DNA of 64,000 nt from Methylobacterium durans (GCF_003173715.1 NZ_CP029550.1:4511501-4575500); one strand, 5' to 3'. Positions 1-9,363 are shown, numbered from the stretch's first letter. Notes: generated by a model from the sequence alone, not told the origin. Program-made: numbers and translations.

Positions 1-308
1 CTCAGGTTCGGCGGCACCGCCACCTTGAGGAAGTCGGCGGCCGTGCCCGCAAAGGCTGCCACGCGCCGCGCAAGATCCGCCGCGCCCTCGGGCTCGCCGG
101 CCACCGCGCTCGTGGCGGCGCGTCCCCGCACGGCGGCGAGGATCGAAGCGACGCTCGCCTCCGGGAGCGCCCCGAGGGCGCCCCGCTCCGGGTCCTTCGC
201 ATCGACGAGGTCGGCCCCGGCGCCCGCCGCGAGAGCCGCCTCGGCCGCGTCCCGGACGCTGACGAGGAGGCGCGGCGCGGCGGGGGAGGGAACGGACGGG
301 TTCGGCAC
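1..308 (-). CDS. mfnB: (5-formylfuran-3-yl)methyl phosphate synthase MfnB, partial
   Basis: This is the N-terminal ~102 codons of a leftward gene that runs off the left edge. From a GTG at 308 (a TTG at 332 is the alternative) the protein opens with RLLVSVRDAAEAALAAGAGA, then DLVDAKDPERGALGALP, the hallmark start of the DUF556/MfnB family. The enzyme condenses two glyceraldehyde-3-phosphate molecules into the furan precursor of methanofuran; in methylotrophs the product goes to methylofuran, a cofactor of the tetrahydromethanopterin-dependent formaldehyde oxidation route. It lies just downstream of, and on the same strand as, the secreted protein at 341-862, probably in one operon. Family assignment is by motif recognition; the C-terminal half is outside the window. 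Confidence 0.8.
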   Translation of the reverse strand, partial: MPNPSVPSPAAPRLLVSVRDAAEAALAAGAGADLVDAKDPERGALGALPEASVASILAAVRGRAATSAVAGEPEGAADLARRVAAFAGTAADFLKVAVPPNL

Positions 309-340
309 GGCGGGCTTCGGATGTTGGCTCAACAGGATCT

Positions 341-862
341 TCAGGACCGGTTCGGCAGGGGCTCGGCGAGGAGCCGGTTCTTAACGACCCAACGCATGGC
401 GTGGGCCCAGGTATCGTCGGTATCGGCCCGGATCACCACCTGCCCGCCGCGCACGACCTTGCCGGTGGCCGCGTCGCTGATGACGACGTTCAGGTTGAAG
501 ATCTGGTTCGATCCCTTCTCCACATAGCCGGTCACGGCGAGGTCCGCACCCAGCGTCTTGGCAATGCCTGCCGCGCAGCCCTCGCATTTGTAGAGGGGCG
601 CCTGCTTGGCGATCTCGGCCGATTGCGGGGCGACGTCGACGGGCTCCACAGCCCCGTTCGCCTGCAGCGCCTTGCGCAGTTCCTCGGTGACGAGGGCGAG
701 CTTGCGGATCTCGTCGGGGCGCGGCTTACGGCCGCCGACGACGCCGGGATCGAGCAGCTCGACCGGGAAGATCGCGGCCTTCTCGGGGGCGGCCGAGGCC
801 GGCGCGGCGGCGAGCACGAGGGGCAGGACCAAAAGGGGAAGGGCGGGGGCGCGTCGGGACAT
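341..862 (-). CDS. Exported DUF2380-like protein
   Basis: A 173-residue protein with a clear signal peptide (MSRRAPALPLLVLPLVLAAA, cleavage near ASAA). The ATG at 862 was chosen because it places the signal sequence at the N-terminus; upstream TTG starts only add low-complexity sequence. The mature part has a CEGC pair and a C-terminal half (LAVTGYVEKGSNQIFNLNVV and on) that resembles DUF2380 periplasmic proteins found beside PQQ-dependent alcohol dehydrogenase and lanthanide gene clusters. It is divergent from lutA, so the 863-1095 gap probably carries promoters for both directions. The biochemical role is unknown; the family call is moderately certain. Confidence 0.72.
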   Translation of the reverse strand: MSRRAPALPLLVLPLVLAAAPASAAPEKAAIFPVELLDPGVVGGRKPRPDEIRKLALVTEELRKALQANGAVEPVDVAPQSAEIAKQAPLYKCEGCAAGIAKTLGADLAVTGYVEKGSNQIFNLNVVISDAATGKVVRGGQVVIRADTDDTWAHAMRWVVKNRLLAEPLPNRS

Positions 863-1095
863 GCGTGACGGTCTCGTGCGGGCGGCCCGGGATGAGAAAA
901 GGCGCGCCGGATGCCGCGACTGGCCGCGCCCGGCCCTACACCTCGGGCGGGAGGAGGATTTGGCAACGGGCGGATGCAAGCGGCTCGACGCTCCCCCTCC
1001 GGCGCCCTTCGCGGCGCGGGCGTTCGCGCCCTTAGGCTTCCCTTATGCTTCCGGCGTTGAGTGCGCGGGGACAATATTGCTAGCGTGCCGCCCGC

Positions 1096-2322
1096 ATGCG
1101 CATTCCCTCCCGCTCTCTCCTCGCCGTCCTCGCCCTGTCGCTCGCGGGGCCGGTGCCACTCGGACCGGCGCGCGCGCAGGAGCCGGCGGCGGTGCCGGCC
1201 CAGCCGCAGGCGCTCGAGACGCGCATCGGCATCCTCTACCAGCCTCAGCCCTCCCCCGCCTCCTACGACGCCGAGGCCGTCCCGGAGGACGAGGGCGTAG
1301 CCGGCGCCCGGATGGCGATCCAAGACAACAACACCACCGGCCGCTTCACCAAGCAGACCTACGCCCTCGACGAGGTCGCGCTCACGGAGGGCGGGCCGAG
1401 CGCCGTCGAGGCCGCGAAGGGCCTCGTCGCCAAGGGCGTGAAGTACCTCGTCCTGACGCTGCCCGCCGCCGAGGTCCTGGCGGTCTCGGACGCCGTGAAG
1501 GCGGACGGCGCGGTCGTCTTTAACGCGGCCGCCGCTGACGACGCCCTGCGCGGTGCGGAATGCCGCCAGAACGTCTTCCACGTCGTCCCGAGCCGGGCGA
1601 TGCAGACGGACGCGCTCGCGCAGTTCCTCACCTTCATGCGCTGGCGCAAGCTCTTCCTGATCGTCGGCCCGAACGAGGCCGACCGGCTCTATGCCGAGGC
1701 CTGGAAGAACTCGGCCCGCAAGTTCGCCCTCAAGATCCAAGCGGAGAAGCCGTGGACCTTCGGGCCGCTCGCCCGGGCGCGGGGCGACACGCCGACCCGG
1801 GCCGAGGCGATGGTCTTCACCCGGGGCATCGACTACGACATGGCGATCGTGGCCGACGAGGCGAACGACTGGGGCGATTACGTGCCCTACAAGACGGTCG
1901 ATCCGCGCCCCGTCGGCGGCACCCAGGGCCTGATCGCCACGACCTGGCATCCGACGCTGGAGACCTGGGGCGCCGCGCAGGCGCAGAACCGGTTCCGTCG
2001 GCTCGCGGGGCGCCTGATGCGCCCCCTCGACTATCAGGCCTGGGCGGCCGTTCGCACGGTCGGGGACGCGGTGACCGCGAAGAAGACGAACGATGCCGCC
2101 GCCATCGGCCCGTTCCTCACCGATCCGGCCTTCAGCCTGCCGGCCTACAAGGGCGTGTCGCTGAGCTATCGCCCCTGGGACCACCAGTTGCGCCAGCCGC
2201 TCATCGTCGTGCAGCCGAAGGCGGTGGTCTCGGTCTCGCCGGAATCCGGCTACCTGCACCAGCGCACGCCGCTGGACACGCTCGGCATCGACCTGCCAGA
2301 GACGGCCTGCAAGTTCCGATAG
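1096..2322 (+). CDS. lutA: LutA, periplasmic ABC-transporter substrate-binding protein
   Basis: 408 residues with a signal peptide ending near GPARAQ. It matches the family of branched-chain-amino-acid-type binding proteins found in PQQ-alcohol-dehydrogenase clusters (conserved stretches RIGILYQPQP, KYLVLTLPAAEV, DYDMAIVADEANDWGDYVPY). In Methylorubrum extorquens AM1 the equivalent gene opens the lanthanide utilisation and transport cluster, and LutA is the periplasmic partner of the LutE/LutF ABC transporter. Here it is first in a run of seven rightward genes (1096-6479) with short gaps or ATGA overlaps, which supports one operon. The lanthanide role is inferred from that syntenic cluster, not read from ligand residues. 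Confidence 0.9.
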   Translation: MRIPSRSLLAVLALSLAGPVPLGPARAQEPAAVPAQPQALETRIGILYQPQPSPASYDAEAVPEDEGVAGARMAIQDNNTTGRFTKQTYALDEVALTEGGPSAVEAAKGLVAKGVKYLVLTLPAAEVLAVSDAVKADGAVVFNAAAADDALRGAECRQNVFHVVPSRAMQTDALAQFLTFMRWRKLFLIVGPNEADRLYAEAWKNSARKFALKIQAEKPWTFGPLARARGDTPTRAEAMVFTRGIDYDMAIVADEANDWGDYVPYKTVDPRPVGGTQGLIATTWHPTLETWGAAQAQNRFRRLAGRLMRPLDYQAWAAVRTVGDAVTAKKTNDAAAIGPFLTDPAFSLPAYKGVSLSYRPWDHQLRQPLIVVQPKAVVSVSPESGYLHQRTPLDTLGIDLPETACKFR

Positions 2323-2457
2323 GCGGGGATTCCCGCCGGCCTGCGGCAATCGTGATCGGGCCCGCGCGGGCTCCGAGCCTCGCAACCTGCGGGAAACGCA
2401 CTACTATCGCGCGCAATCGCTCGCCCGAAGATGGCGGGCGCCAGGGGAGGAGGTCCT

Positions 2458-3444
2458 ATGAGCCGCTGCGTCAAGGCGGGGTTGAGCGTCGCGGCCCTCG
2501 CGGCCGGGCTGCTCGCAGCCTCGGGTTCGGCAGAGGCCTACACGGTCTACGTCACGAACGAGAAGGGCAACTCGGTCAGCGTCATCGACACGAGCACGCT
2601 CACCGTCACCGGGACCTGGAAGGTCGGGCGCCGCCCGCGAGGCGTGACCACGAGCAAGGACGGCAAGGAACTCTTCGTCTGTGCAAGCGACGACGACCGG
2701 ATCGACGTGCTCGACACCGCGAGCGGCAAGGTGGTGCGCTCGCTCCGCTCCGGCCCCGACCCCGAGCAGTTCATCCTCGCGCCGGAGGGGAACCCCCTCT
2801 ACGTCGCCAACGAGGACGACAGCCAGGTCACGGTCCTCGATATCGAGAAGAACAAGATCCTGGCCGAGGTGCCGGTCGGCGTGGAGCCGGAGGGAATGGG
2901 CCTGTCTCCGGACGGGAAGGTGCTCGTCAACACCTCCGAGACCACCAACATGGCCCATTTCATCGACACCAAGACCTTCCAGGTGATCGACAACGTGCTG
3001 GTCGACGCGCGCCCGCGCTTCGCCGAATTCACAGCGGACGGCAAGTTCCTCTGGGTCTCGGCGGAGGTCGGCGGGACGGTCAGCGTCATCGACGTGGCGA
3101 CGCGGCGCGTCGTGAAGAAGATCAGCTTCAAGATCCCGAGCGTGAACGACGAGGCGATCCAGCCCGTCGGCATCCGCATCACCAAGGACGGCGCGAAGGC
3201 CTTCGTGGCTCTCGGTCCGGCCAACCGCGTCGCGGTGATCGACGCCAAGACCTACGAGGTCGAGAAGTACCTCCCGGTCGGCCAGCGGGTCTGGCAGCTC
3301 GCCTTCACGCCAGACCAGAAGCTCCTGTTCTCCACCAACGGCACCTCGAACGACGTCTCGGTGATCGACGTCGAGGCGGGCAAGGTGGTCAAGAGCATCC
3401 CCGTCGGGCTGCTGCCCTGGGGTGTGGCGGTTTCGCCGCAATAG
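2458..3444 (+). CDS. lutB: LutB, periplasmic YVTN beta-propeller protein
   Basis: 328 residues. The ATG at 2458 is chosen over an in-frame ATG at 2431 because a strong Shine-Dalgarno (GGGGAGGAGG) sits just upstream and a signal peptide follows directly (cleavage near GSAEA). The mature protein is a repeating beta-propeller: YVTNEKGNSVSVIDTSTL, then blades with VTVLDIEKNKI, VSVIDVATRRVVKK and VSVIDVEAGKVVKSI. Such YVTN proteins accompany PQQ-dependent catabolism loci, and this position matches lutB of M. extorquens. The function is probably periplasmic metal or protein handling during lanthanide import; the exact role is not established from sequence. Confidence 0.87.
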   Translation: MSRCVKAGLSVAALAAGLLAASGSAEAYTVYVTNEKGNSVSVIDTSTLTVTGTWKVGRRPRGVTTSKDGKELFVCASDDDRIDVLDTASGKVVRSLRSGPDPEQFILAPEGNPLYVANEDDSQVTVLDIEKNKILAEVPVGVEPEGMGLSPDGKVLVNTSETTNMAHFIDTKTFQVIDNVLVDARPRFAEFTADGKFLWVSAEVGGTVSVIDVATRRVVKKISFKIPSVNDEAIQPVGIRITKDGAKAFVALGPANRVAVIDAKTYEVEKYLPVGQRVWQLAFTPDQKLLFSTNGTSNDVSVIDVEAGKVVKSIPVGLLPWGVAVSPQ

Positions 3445-3512
3445 CCGAGACCTCGGCCAGGACATCGACGTGGCAGGACGCCCGAAGAGGCGGCACGGGA
3501 GGAGCACACAGG

Positions 3513-3947
3513 ATGAAGCGGACATTCCGGCTCGCGGCGCTCGGCCTCGCGGGTCTCCTCGCGGCGGGACCGGCACTCGCCCTCGACCTCACGAAGAAGC
3601 GCCAGAACCTGCCCGACCTCGTGCTCGGCAACGAGGAGGGCAACGACTTCGTCGTCGAGAACAAGGACATCGAGATGGAGGCCGGCAAGGCCTACCGGCT
3701 GCGGATCGTCGCCAAAGGCCGGCAGGAGTACAAATTCTACGCGCCGGAGTTCTTCCGGTACATCTGGCTCAACCAGATCGTCATCAACCATCTGGAGATC
3801 CACGGGGGCGGCCCGCCGGACCACCTGGAATTCGACGATCCGGGCGAGATCGCCATCGAGTTCGTGGCTATCAAGCCGGGCGAGTACAAATGGGAGGCCC
3901 GCGGTCTGGAGTCGAAGGGCATGACCGGCACGATCTCGGTGAAGTAG
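3513..3947 (+). CDS. lutC: LutC, exported cupredoxin-like protein
   Basis: 144 residues with a signal peptide (AALGLAGLLAAGPALA). The mature protein is a single small beta domain resembling a cupredoxin-like fold, rich in acidic residues (EEGNDFVVENKDIEMEAG). It ends with the cupredoxin-like phrase KPGEYKWEARGLESKGMTGTI, but no complete Cys/His/Met type-1 copper set is visible, so it may bind a different metal or none. The start at 3513 follows AGGAG at a usable distance. It sits between lutB and the 80-residue lutD, whose Shine-Dalgarno overlaps the lutC stop codon. The symbol follows gene order in M. extorquens. Confidence 0.82.
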   Translation: MKRTFRLAALGLAGLLAAGPALALDLTKKRQNLPDLVLGNEEGNDFVVENKDIEMEAGKAYRLRIVAKGRQEYKFYAPEFFRYIWLNQIVINHLEIHGGGPPDHLEFDDPGEIAIEFVAIKPGEYKWEARGLESKGMTGTISVK

Positions 3948-3956
3948 GAGCCCCGC

Positions 3957-4199
3957 ATGCGCCTCACAGCACTCGCCCTCGCGGCCTGCCTCGCCGCCGC
4001 GCCGGCCCTCGCCGACGACAAGACCGCCTGCACGGAGGGCATCGCCGCGATCAAGGCGGCGCTGTCCCAGAACCCGCCGGAGGCCGCCGCTTCCAAAGCC
4101 AAGAAGGCCCTGCGCGTCGCCGAGCGCGAGCAGGGGGAAGGCGAGTTCGACGAGTGCGTCGACGCCGTCTCCGACGCCAAACGGGCCCTCGGGAAATGA
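3957..4199 (+). CDS. lutD: LutD, small exported Cys-pair protein
   Basis: 80 residues; the signal peptide ends near PALA, leaving a mature domain of about 60 residues that should be mostly helical. Two cysteines (TACTEGIAAI near the start, FDECVDAVSDAKRAL near the end) are placed to form one disulfide that ties two helices together. Its stop overlaps the lutE start (ATGA at 4196-4199), so translation is probably coupled. Position and size match the lutD slot of the M. extorquens lut cluster. A second protein of the same layout lies at 9412-9783. There is no EF-hand; direct metal binding cannot be read from the sequence. Confidence 0.78.
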   Translation: MRLTALALAACLAAAPALADDKTACTEGIAAIKAALSQNPPEAAASKAKKALRVAEREQGEGEFDECVDAVSDAKRALGK

Positions 4200-4960
4200 C
4201 CGCGGGCCGCGAGGCGGAGGCGGCCCTCGACGTCGCGCATGTGAGCCACCGGTTCGGAGCGCGGGCGGCCCTCTCCGACGTCTCGATCCGCGTCGAGCGG
4301 GGCCGCTTCATGGCGCTGCTCGGGCCGAACGGCGCGGGCAAGACGACGCTCTTCTCGGTGATCACCCGCCTCTACAACAACCAGGACGGGCGGGTCGCGA
4401 TCTTCGGGCACGGGCTCGACCGGGAGCCCTCGCGGGCGCTCGCCCGCCTCGGCGTGGTGTTCCAGGCCCGCACCCTCGACACCGACCTGACGGTGGCGCA
4501 GAACCTCCACTACCACGCGAGCCTGCACGGGATCGGCCGCAAGGCCGCGCGGGCGCGGATCGCAACGCTTCTCGACCGGGTCGGCCTCGCCGACAGGCGC
4601 GACGACAAGGTGCGCACGCTCTCGGGCGGCCAGTCGCGGCGCATCGAGATCGCCCGCTCGCTCGTGCACGGGCCGAGCCTGCTGCTGCTCGACGAACCGA
4701 CCGTGGGGCTCGACCTCGAGTCGCGGGCCGACATCGTCGCCATCGTGCGGGCGCTGGTGCGGGAGGAGGGGCTCTCCGTGCTCTGGGCCACGCACATCTT
4801 CGAGGAGATCGAGCCGGGCGACGACGCCGTGGTGCTGCACCGGGGCCGCATCGTCGCCCGCGGTCAGGCGGGCAGCATCGGCACCGAGGGCGAGAGCCTG
4901 GAGACCGCCTTTCGCCGCCTCGTCGCCGACACGAAGGACGGAGCCTGGCAGGCCGCATGA
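4196..4960 (+). CDS. lutE: LutE, ABC transporter ATP-binding subunit
   Basis: 254 residues with all ABC ATPase motifs in order: Walker A GPNGAGKTT (about residues 42-50), Q-loop VVFQARTLDTDLT, signature LSGGQSRRIEIARSLV, Walker B LLLLDEPTVGLD, and an H-loop WATHIFEEIE. It belongs to the ATPases found next to PQQ-dependent dehydrogenases and powers the LutF permease at the inner membrane. It overlaps lutD by four bases at its start and lutF by four bases at its end (ATGA both times), so the subunits are probably made in coupled fashion. In M. extorquens the equivalent ATPase is required for lanthanide transport into the cytoplasm; the same role is inferred here. Confidence 0.92.
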   Translation: MTAGREAEAALDVAHVSHRFGARAALSDVSIRVERGRFMALLGPNGAGKTTLFSVITRLYNNQDGRVAIFGHGLDREPSRALARLGVVFQARTLDTDLTVAQNLHYHASLHGIGRKAARARIATLLDRVGLADRRDDKVRTLSGGQSRRIEIARSLVHGPSLLLLDEPTVGLDLESRADIVAIVRALVREEGLSVLWATHIFEEIEPGDDAVVLHRGRIVARGQAGSIGTEGESLETAFRRLVADTKDGAWQAA

Positions 4961-5850
4961 GTACGCAGACCCACACCGCCGCAGGCCCCGCCGCGCCAGC
5001 GCGGACGCAAGCCGCTTCCCATCACGGCCGCCTCGACGCCGTCGGCTACCTGACCTGCCTCGGTGGCATCGTCCGCCGGGAATTGCTGCGATTCTTCAAT
5101 CAGAAGGAACGGTTCTTCTCGGCGCTGGTGCGCCCGCTCGTCTGGCTGTTCATCTTCGCGGCGGGCTTCCGCAACACGCTGGGCGTCTCGATCGAACCGC
5201 CCTACCAGACCTACGTGCTCTACGAGGTCTACGTGGTGCCCGGACTCGCCGTGATGATCCAGCTCTTCAACGGCATGCAATCGTCGCTTTCCATGGTCTA
5301 CGACCGCGAGGTCGGCTCCATGAAGGTTCTGCTGACGAGTCCCTACCCGCGCTGGACGCTGCTGCTCGCCAAGCTGATCGCCGGCGTCACCGTCTCGGTC
5401 GTGCAGGCTTACGCCTTCCTGGCCGTCGCCTGGTTCTGGGAGACCGACATCCCGCCGATGGGCTACCTCGCGGCTCTGCCCGCCTTCGTCGCCTCGGGGC
5501 TGATGCTCGGCGCGATCGGGCTGCTCCTCTCCTCGATGGTGCGGCAGCTGGAGAACTTCGCCAGCGTCATGAACTTCGTGATCTTCCCGATGTTCTTCGC
5601 GTCATCGGCCCTCTATCCGCTCTGGCGTATCCGGGAATCCTCGGAGACCCTCTACTGGATCTGCGAGTGCAACCCGTTCACGCACGCGGTGCAGCTCGTG
5701 CGCTTCGCCCTCTACGGGCAGTTCGAGCCGCTCGCCTGCGCCGTCGTCCTGGGCACCACGCTCGCCTTCTTCACCCTCGCCGTGATCGCCTACGACCCCG
5801 GCCGCGGCATCATGGCCCGGCGCGGTGGTCCGGCCGGAGACAATTCATGA
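4957..5850 (+). CDS. lutF: LutF, ABC-2 type permease
   Basis: 297 residues, an ABC-2 type membrane subunit. After a ~35-residue hydrophilic N-terminus come about six hydrophobic segments, starting with LVWLFIFAAGF and ending with TLAFFTLAVIAYDPGRG. The family phrase YDREVGSMKVLLTSPYPRW lies between the second and third segments. It is translationally coupled to lutE upstream and lutG downstream through ATGA overlaps. ABC-2 permeases are usually exporters, yet the lut system is described as an importer in M. extorquens, so the transport direction is worth keeping open. Assignment as the membrane partner of LutE is secure. Confidence 0.9.
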   Translation: MSTQTHTAAGPAAPARTQAASHHGRLDAVGYLTCLGGIVRRELLRFFNQKERFFSALVRPLVWLFIFAAGFRNTLGVSIEPPYQTYVLYEVYVVPGLAVMIQLFNGMQSSLSMVYDREVGSMKVLLTSPYPRWTLLLAKLIAGVTVSVVQAYAFLAVAWFWETDIPPMGYLAALPAFVASGLMLGAIGLLLSSMVRQLENFASVMNFVIFPMFFASSALYPLWRIRESSETLYWICECNPFTHAVQLVRFALYGQFEPLACAVVLGTTLAFFTLAVIAYDPGRGIMARRGGPAGDNS

Positions 5851-6479
5851 TCCGACAGACCTCGCTCGCCCTGGCCGCACTCGGCCTCCTCGCCGGCACG
5901 GCGCTCGCCCACCCGAAGCCCGACCCGGACTGGCCTTGCGTGCAGCGCAAGGTGCCGAGCTTGAGCGCCGGCACGGTCTGGAACGGCCCCGACCTCGAGG
6001 CGGCCGGACCCTGGGGCGACGATTTCGAGGCGGCGGCGCTTGCCCAGAAGTTGGCCTCGCGCCGCACCGACGTGACCGAGGTCGATAGCCTCCTCGACGC
6101 CTACGTGGCGAAGCTCGACGAGGCAAAGGACCCCGAGAAGGCGAAGCACTTGACCCACGTCTTCGCGGGCGTGTTCGAAGTGATCAACGGCGAGCGCTCG
6201 CGCGTGATGAGCGGCATCACCCGCTACGCCCAGGGGCAGCGCCGGATGGCCGAGCGCATCCGCCAGGAGGCCGACCAGATCAGCCAGACCAAGGATGCGC
6301 CGAGCGCCCAGGACGCTCGCGATATCCCCAAGGACCAGTCGGAGATCGAGACGAAATTCGCCTGGGACCGGCGCATCTTCCAGGAACGCAGCCAGTCGCT
6401 GACCTATGTCTGCGAGGTGCCCACGCTCTTGGAGCAACGGCTCGGCGAGATCGCGCGCAAGATCCAGGCCCGGCTCTGA
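5847..6479 (+). CDS. lutG: LutG, exported protein of the lut cluster
   Basis: 210 residues with a signal peptide (LALAALGLLAGTALAHP). The mature part is largely helical and charged (repeated Glu/Lys/Arg/Gln), with a conserved-looking N-terminal stretch CVQRKVPSLSAGTVWNGPDL and a second Cys near the C-terminus (YVCEVPTLLEQRL) that could pair with the first. It has no recognisable enzymatic motif. It starts inside the end of lutF (ATGA) and is the last gene of the packed lutA-G run; a 315-base gap follows before lutH. The function is unknown; the name follows cluster order. Confidence 0.8.
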   Translation: MIRQTSLALAALGLLAGTALAHPKPDPDWPCVQRKVPSLSAGTVWNGPDLEAAGPWGDDFEAAALAQKLASRRTDVTEVDSLLDAYVAKLDEAKDPEKAKHLTHVFAGVFEVINGERSRVMSGITRYAQGQRRMAERIRQEADQISQTKDAPSAQDARDIPKDQSEIETKFAWDRRIFQERSQSLTYVCEVPTLLEQRLGEIARKIQARL

Positions 6480-6794
6480 AATTCGCCATCGACGAAACTG
6501 AAGGTTGCATCGGCGCCGGGACCTTCCCAACGTCGCGCAGCCTCGCCCAAAGTGCGACCGAAAGAGGCCTTGCCACTTCATCCCGAACTTGCTTGCCGGA
6601 AGTACCCTAACACGCTGAAATTGTAGAAGAAATCTGTTGCATCGACGCCACGAGGCGCTGCCGACGGGGCCGGTGCGCCGATTTCGCGTCGAAAGCGTGG
6701 CGGCCCCGATTGTCCGGATCCCCGATGCCCCTCATGAAGGGAGGGAGAGCCCCGTCGAATGGGGCCGCGTCTCGAATTTCATGGGGTTGGGGAA

Positions 6795-9260
6795 ATGGGT
6801 ATGCGGGCGCTTCGCGGCAGCCTGATCGCATCGGTGGCCATGCTGCCGTGCCTCGCGCAGGCACAGCAGGGCGGCACTCAGGCGGTCACCCTGCCGGAGC
6901 TCGACGTTGTGGCGACGACGCCGGTCGGCGGCATCGGCAATTCCGGCGGCGCGAGCGGGGTCTCCGGCCTCGGGCGCCAGCCGGTCTCCAAGGTGCCCTT
7001 CACGGTCGAGACCGTGACCGCGGCCGAGATCGCCCAGGATCGCGCCACCCTCGATCCCACCTTCACCCTGGCCCGTCGCACCGCCGGAGTGAACCTCTCC
7101 GACGGCCAGGGCAACAGCTTCCGGCAGACGCTGACCTACCGCGGCTTCGATGCCTCGCCGCTGCAGGGCGCCCCGCAGGGCCTCGCCGTCTACCAGAACG
7201 GTGTGCGCATCAACGAGGCCTTCGGCGACGTGGTGAACTGGGACCTGATCCCCTCCGTCGCGATCAACCGGATCGACATCGTCACCGGCAACCCGATCTT
7301 CGGCCTCAACGCCCTCGGCGGCGCCGTCAACATCGAGATGAAGAACGGCTTCACCTGGCAGGGTAAGGAGGTCACGGTCTTCGGCGGCTCGGACGGGCGT
7401 ATCGCCGGCACGCTGCAATACGGCGAAGTCATCGGCCCCTGGAGCTTCTACTTCGCGGGCGAGGGCCTTCGCGACCGGGGCTGGCGCTTCCAATCGCCCT
7501 CCGAGATCGGCCGCGTCTACGCCGACCTCGGCTACCGCACCCTCGATTCCGAGTTCCACATCGTCGCCTCGGGCGCCAAAACCTTCTTCGGCGCGGCGGC
7601 CGCCGCCCCGGTCGACTTCACCCGCGTCGACGAGCGCGCGATCTTCACCTATCCGCAATCGATCGCGACCGAGATGGGTCAGATCCAGGTCAACGGAAAG
7701 GTCAACATCTCGCCGACCTGGGATCTGGCCGGCAACGCCTATGTCCGCCGCTTCAGCCAGTTCGTGATCGACGGCAACGACGCCGAGTTCGAGAATTGCA
7801 GCCGGCAATCGTCCTTCCGCGGCTCGCTCTGCGCCGAGGATGACGGCTTCATCCGTGCACCGGGACAATCGGAACTCGCGTTCCGGAACCAGTTCCTCCT
7901 GCAGGGGCGGAACACGCCGCGCATCCCCTTCACGCCGGGCGTGCCCTACGGCACCCTCGACACGGTGCGCACGGAGGCGCTCGGCTGGGGCGGCACCCTG
8001 CAGGCGACGAACCGCGACCGGATCTTCGACCACACGAACACCTTCATCGTCGGCGGCAGCATCGATGTCGCGGATTACGGGTTCAAGTCGCAGAGCACGC
8101 TCGGCATCATCAACCCGGACCTGTCCGTCACCACGAACCCGAACAACCCGACCTACGGGTTCGTGCCCGGCGTCGGCACGCAGCAGCTGCGCACCGCGGC
8201 GGCACTCGGCATCGCGCCGAGCTCGGTCACCGGCTCCAACCTCTATATGGGCCTCTACGCCCTCGACACGTTCGACGTGACCGACGCCCTCTCGGTCACG
8301 GCGGGCGCGCGGCTCAACTTCGCCCGCATCTCGACGACGGACCTCACCGGCTTCTCGCCGGACGTCAACGGCACGCATTACTTCAACCGGATCAACCCGG
8401 TGGCGGGCCTGACCTACCGGTTCTTCCCGTGGATGACCCTCTACGGCGGCTACTCGGAATCGAACCGCGCGCCGACCCCGTTGGAGCTCGCCTGCGCCAA
8501 CCCGCAGCGCCCCTGCCTGCTGCCGAACTCACTGGTCGCCGACCCGCCGCTGGAGCAGGTGGTGGGCCGCACCTACGAGGCGGGCTTCCGCGGCACGGTG
8601 CCGAACTTCTACGAGGACGGCATCTTCAACTACAAGCTCGGCTTCTTCCGCACCGACCTCTCGAACGACATCCTCCAGCTCGCCGTGCCGGGCAACGCCG
8701 CCCGCGGCTACTTCGTGAACGTGCCCGCCACCCAGCGCCAGGGCATCGAAGTGCAGGCCGAGTACGCGATGCCGGGCCTCAGCGTCTACGCCAATTACGC
8801 GCTGATCGACGCGACCTTCCAGTTCACCGGAACGCTCTCGTCGCCGAACAACCCGCTCGCGAATCCCGACGGCTCGATCGACATCCGGCCCGGCAACAAG
8901 CTGCCGCTCGTCCCCGAGCACCAGTTCAAGATCGGCTTCGACTACGCGATCACGCCGATCTGGCGCTTCGGCGCGAACCTCGCCGCCTATTCCTCGTCCT
9001 TCTTCCGCGGCGACGAGTCGAACATCAACCGCAAGCTGCCCGCCTATTACACGGTCAACCTCAACTCGAGCGTGCAGATCACGGACAACGCGCAGATCTT
9101 CCTGCTCGTCACGAACCTGTTCAACAACCGCTACGCCAATTTCGGCACCTTCCTCGAGCGGGACAACAACTTCGCCAACCGGTACGTCCTGAACGACCCG
9201 CGCACCACGACCCTGGTTCAGCCTCTGTCGGTCTATGGCGGCCTGCGTTACACGTGGTGA
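6795..9260 (+). CDS. lutH: LutH, TonB-dependent outer-membrane receptor
   Basis: 821 residues. The start at 6795 (GTTGGGGA upstream) gives a short signal peptide ending CLAQAQ; an ATG at 6801 would serve almost as well, and an upstream ATG at 6759 adds 12 residues. A TonB-box-like stretch (LPELDVVATTP) is followed by a plug domain (about 50-180, with YRGFDASPLQGAPQGLAVYQ and LGGAVNIEMKNGF) and a C-terminal 22-strand barrel ending in Trp (GGLRYTW), as usual for outer-membrane proteins. In M. extorquens the equivalent receptor is required for lanthanide uptake, probably as a chelate. The 315-base leader suggests its own promoter. Confidence 0.9.
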   Translation: MGMRALRGSLIASVAMLPCLAQAQQGGTQAVTLPELDVVATTPVGGIGNSGGASGVSGLGRQPVSKVPFTVETVTAAEIAQDRATLDPTFTLARRTAGVNLSDGQGNSFRQTLTYRGFDASPLQGAPQGLAVYQNGVRINEAFGDVVNWDLIPSVAINRIDIVTGNPIFGLNALGGAVNIEMKNGFTWQGKEVTVFGGSDGRIAGTLQYGEVIGPWSFYFAGEGLRDRGWRFQSPSEIGRVYADLGYRTLDSEFHIVASGAKTFFGAAAAAPVDFTRVDERAIFTYPQSIATEMGQIQVNGKVNISPTWDLAGNAYVRRFSQFVIDGNDAEFENCSRQSSFRGSLCAEDDGFIRAPGQSELAFRNQFLLQGRNTPRIPFTPGVPYGTLDTVRTEALGWGGTLQATNRDRIFDHTNTFIVGGSIDVADYGFKSQSTLGIINPDLSVTTNPNNPTYGFVPGVGTQQLRTAAALGIAPSSVTGSNLYMGLYALDTFDVTDALSVTAGARLNFARISTTDLTGFSPDVNGTHYFNRINPVAGLTYRFFPWMTLYGGYSESNRAPTPLELACANPQRPCLLPNSLVADPPLEQVVGRTYEAGFRGTVPNFYEDGIFNYKLGFFRTDLSNDILQLAVPGNAARGYFVNVPATQRQGIEVQAEYAMPGLSVYANYALIDATFQFTGTLSSPNNPLANPDGSIDIRPGNKLPLVPEHQFKIGFDYAITPIWRFGANLAAYSSSFFRGDESNINRKLPAYYTVNLNSSVQITDNAQIFLLVTNLFNNRYANFGTFLERDNNFANRYVLNDPRTTTLVQPLSVYGGLRYTW

Positions 9261-9363
9261 TGGCACGCGCCTGCGCCCGGACGCCGCACGCCCGAGCGCA
9301 AGTCTGCAACCTCGGCGGGAGGAACTGATCCTCCGGACATCGCTTCTCTCCCCACTCTGATGG

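Noticed and set aside
532..2385. Long leftward open frame opposite lutA
   Set aside because: It is the antisense of lutA in GC-rich DNA; its translation is Arg/Gly/Pro-rich with no family features, while lutA has a signal peptide and family motifs.
1560..3947. Long rightward frame running through lutA, lutB and lutC
   Set aside because: Only its last 144 codons (lutC) are real; the rest is out of frame with lutA and lutB.
6732..8378. Large leftward frame opposite lutH
   Set aside because: Antisense shadow; the + strand encodes a complete TonB receptor with signal peptide and C-terminal Trp.
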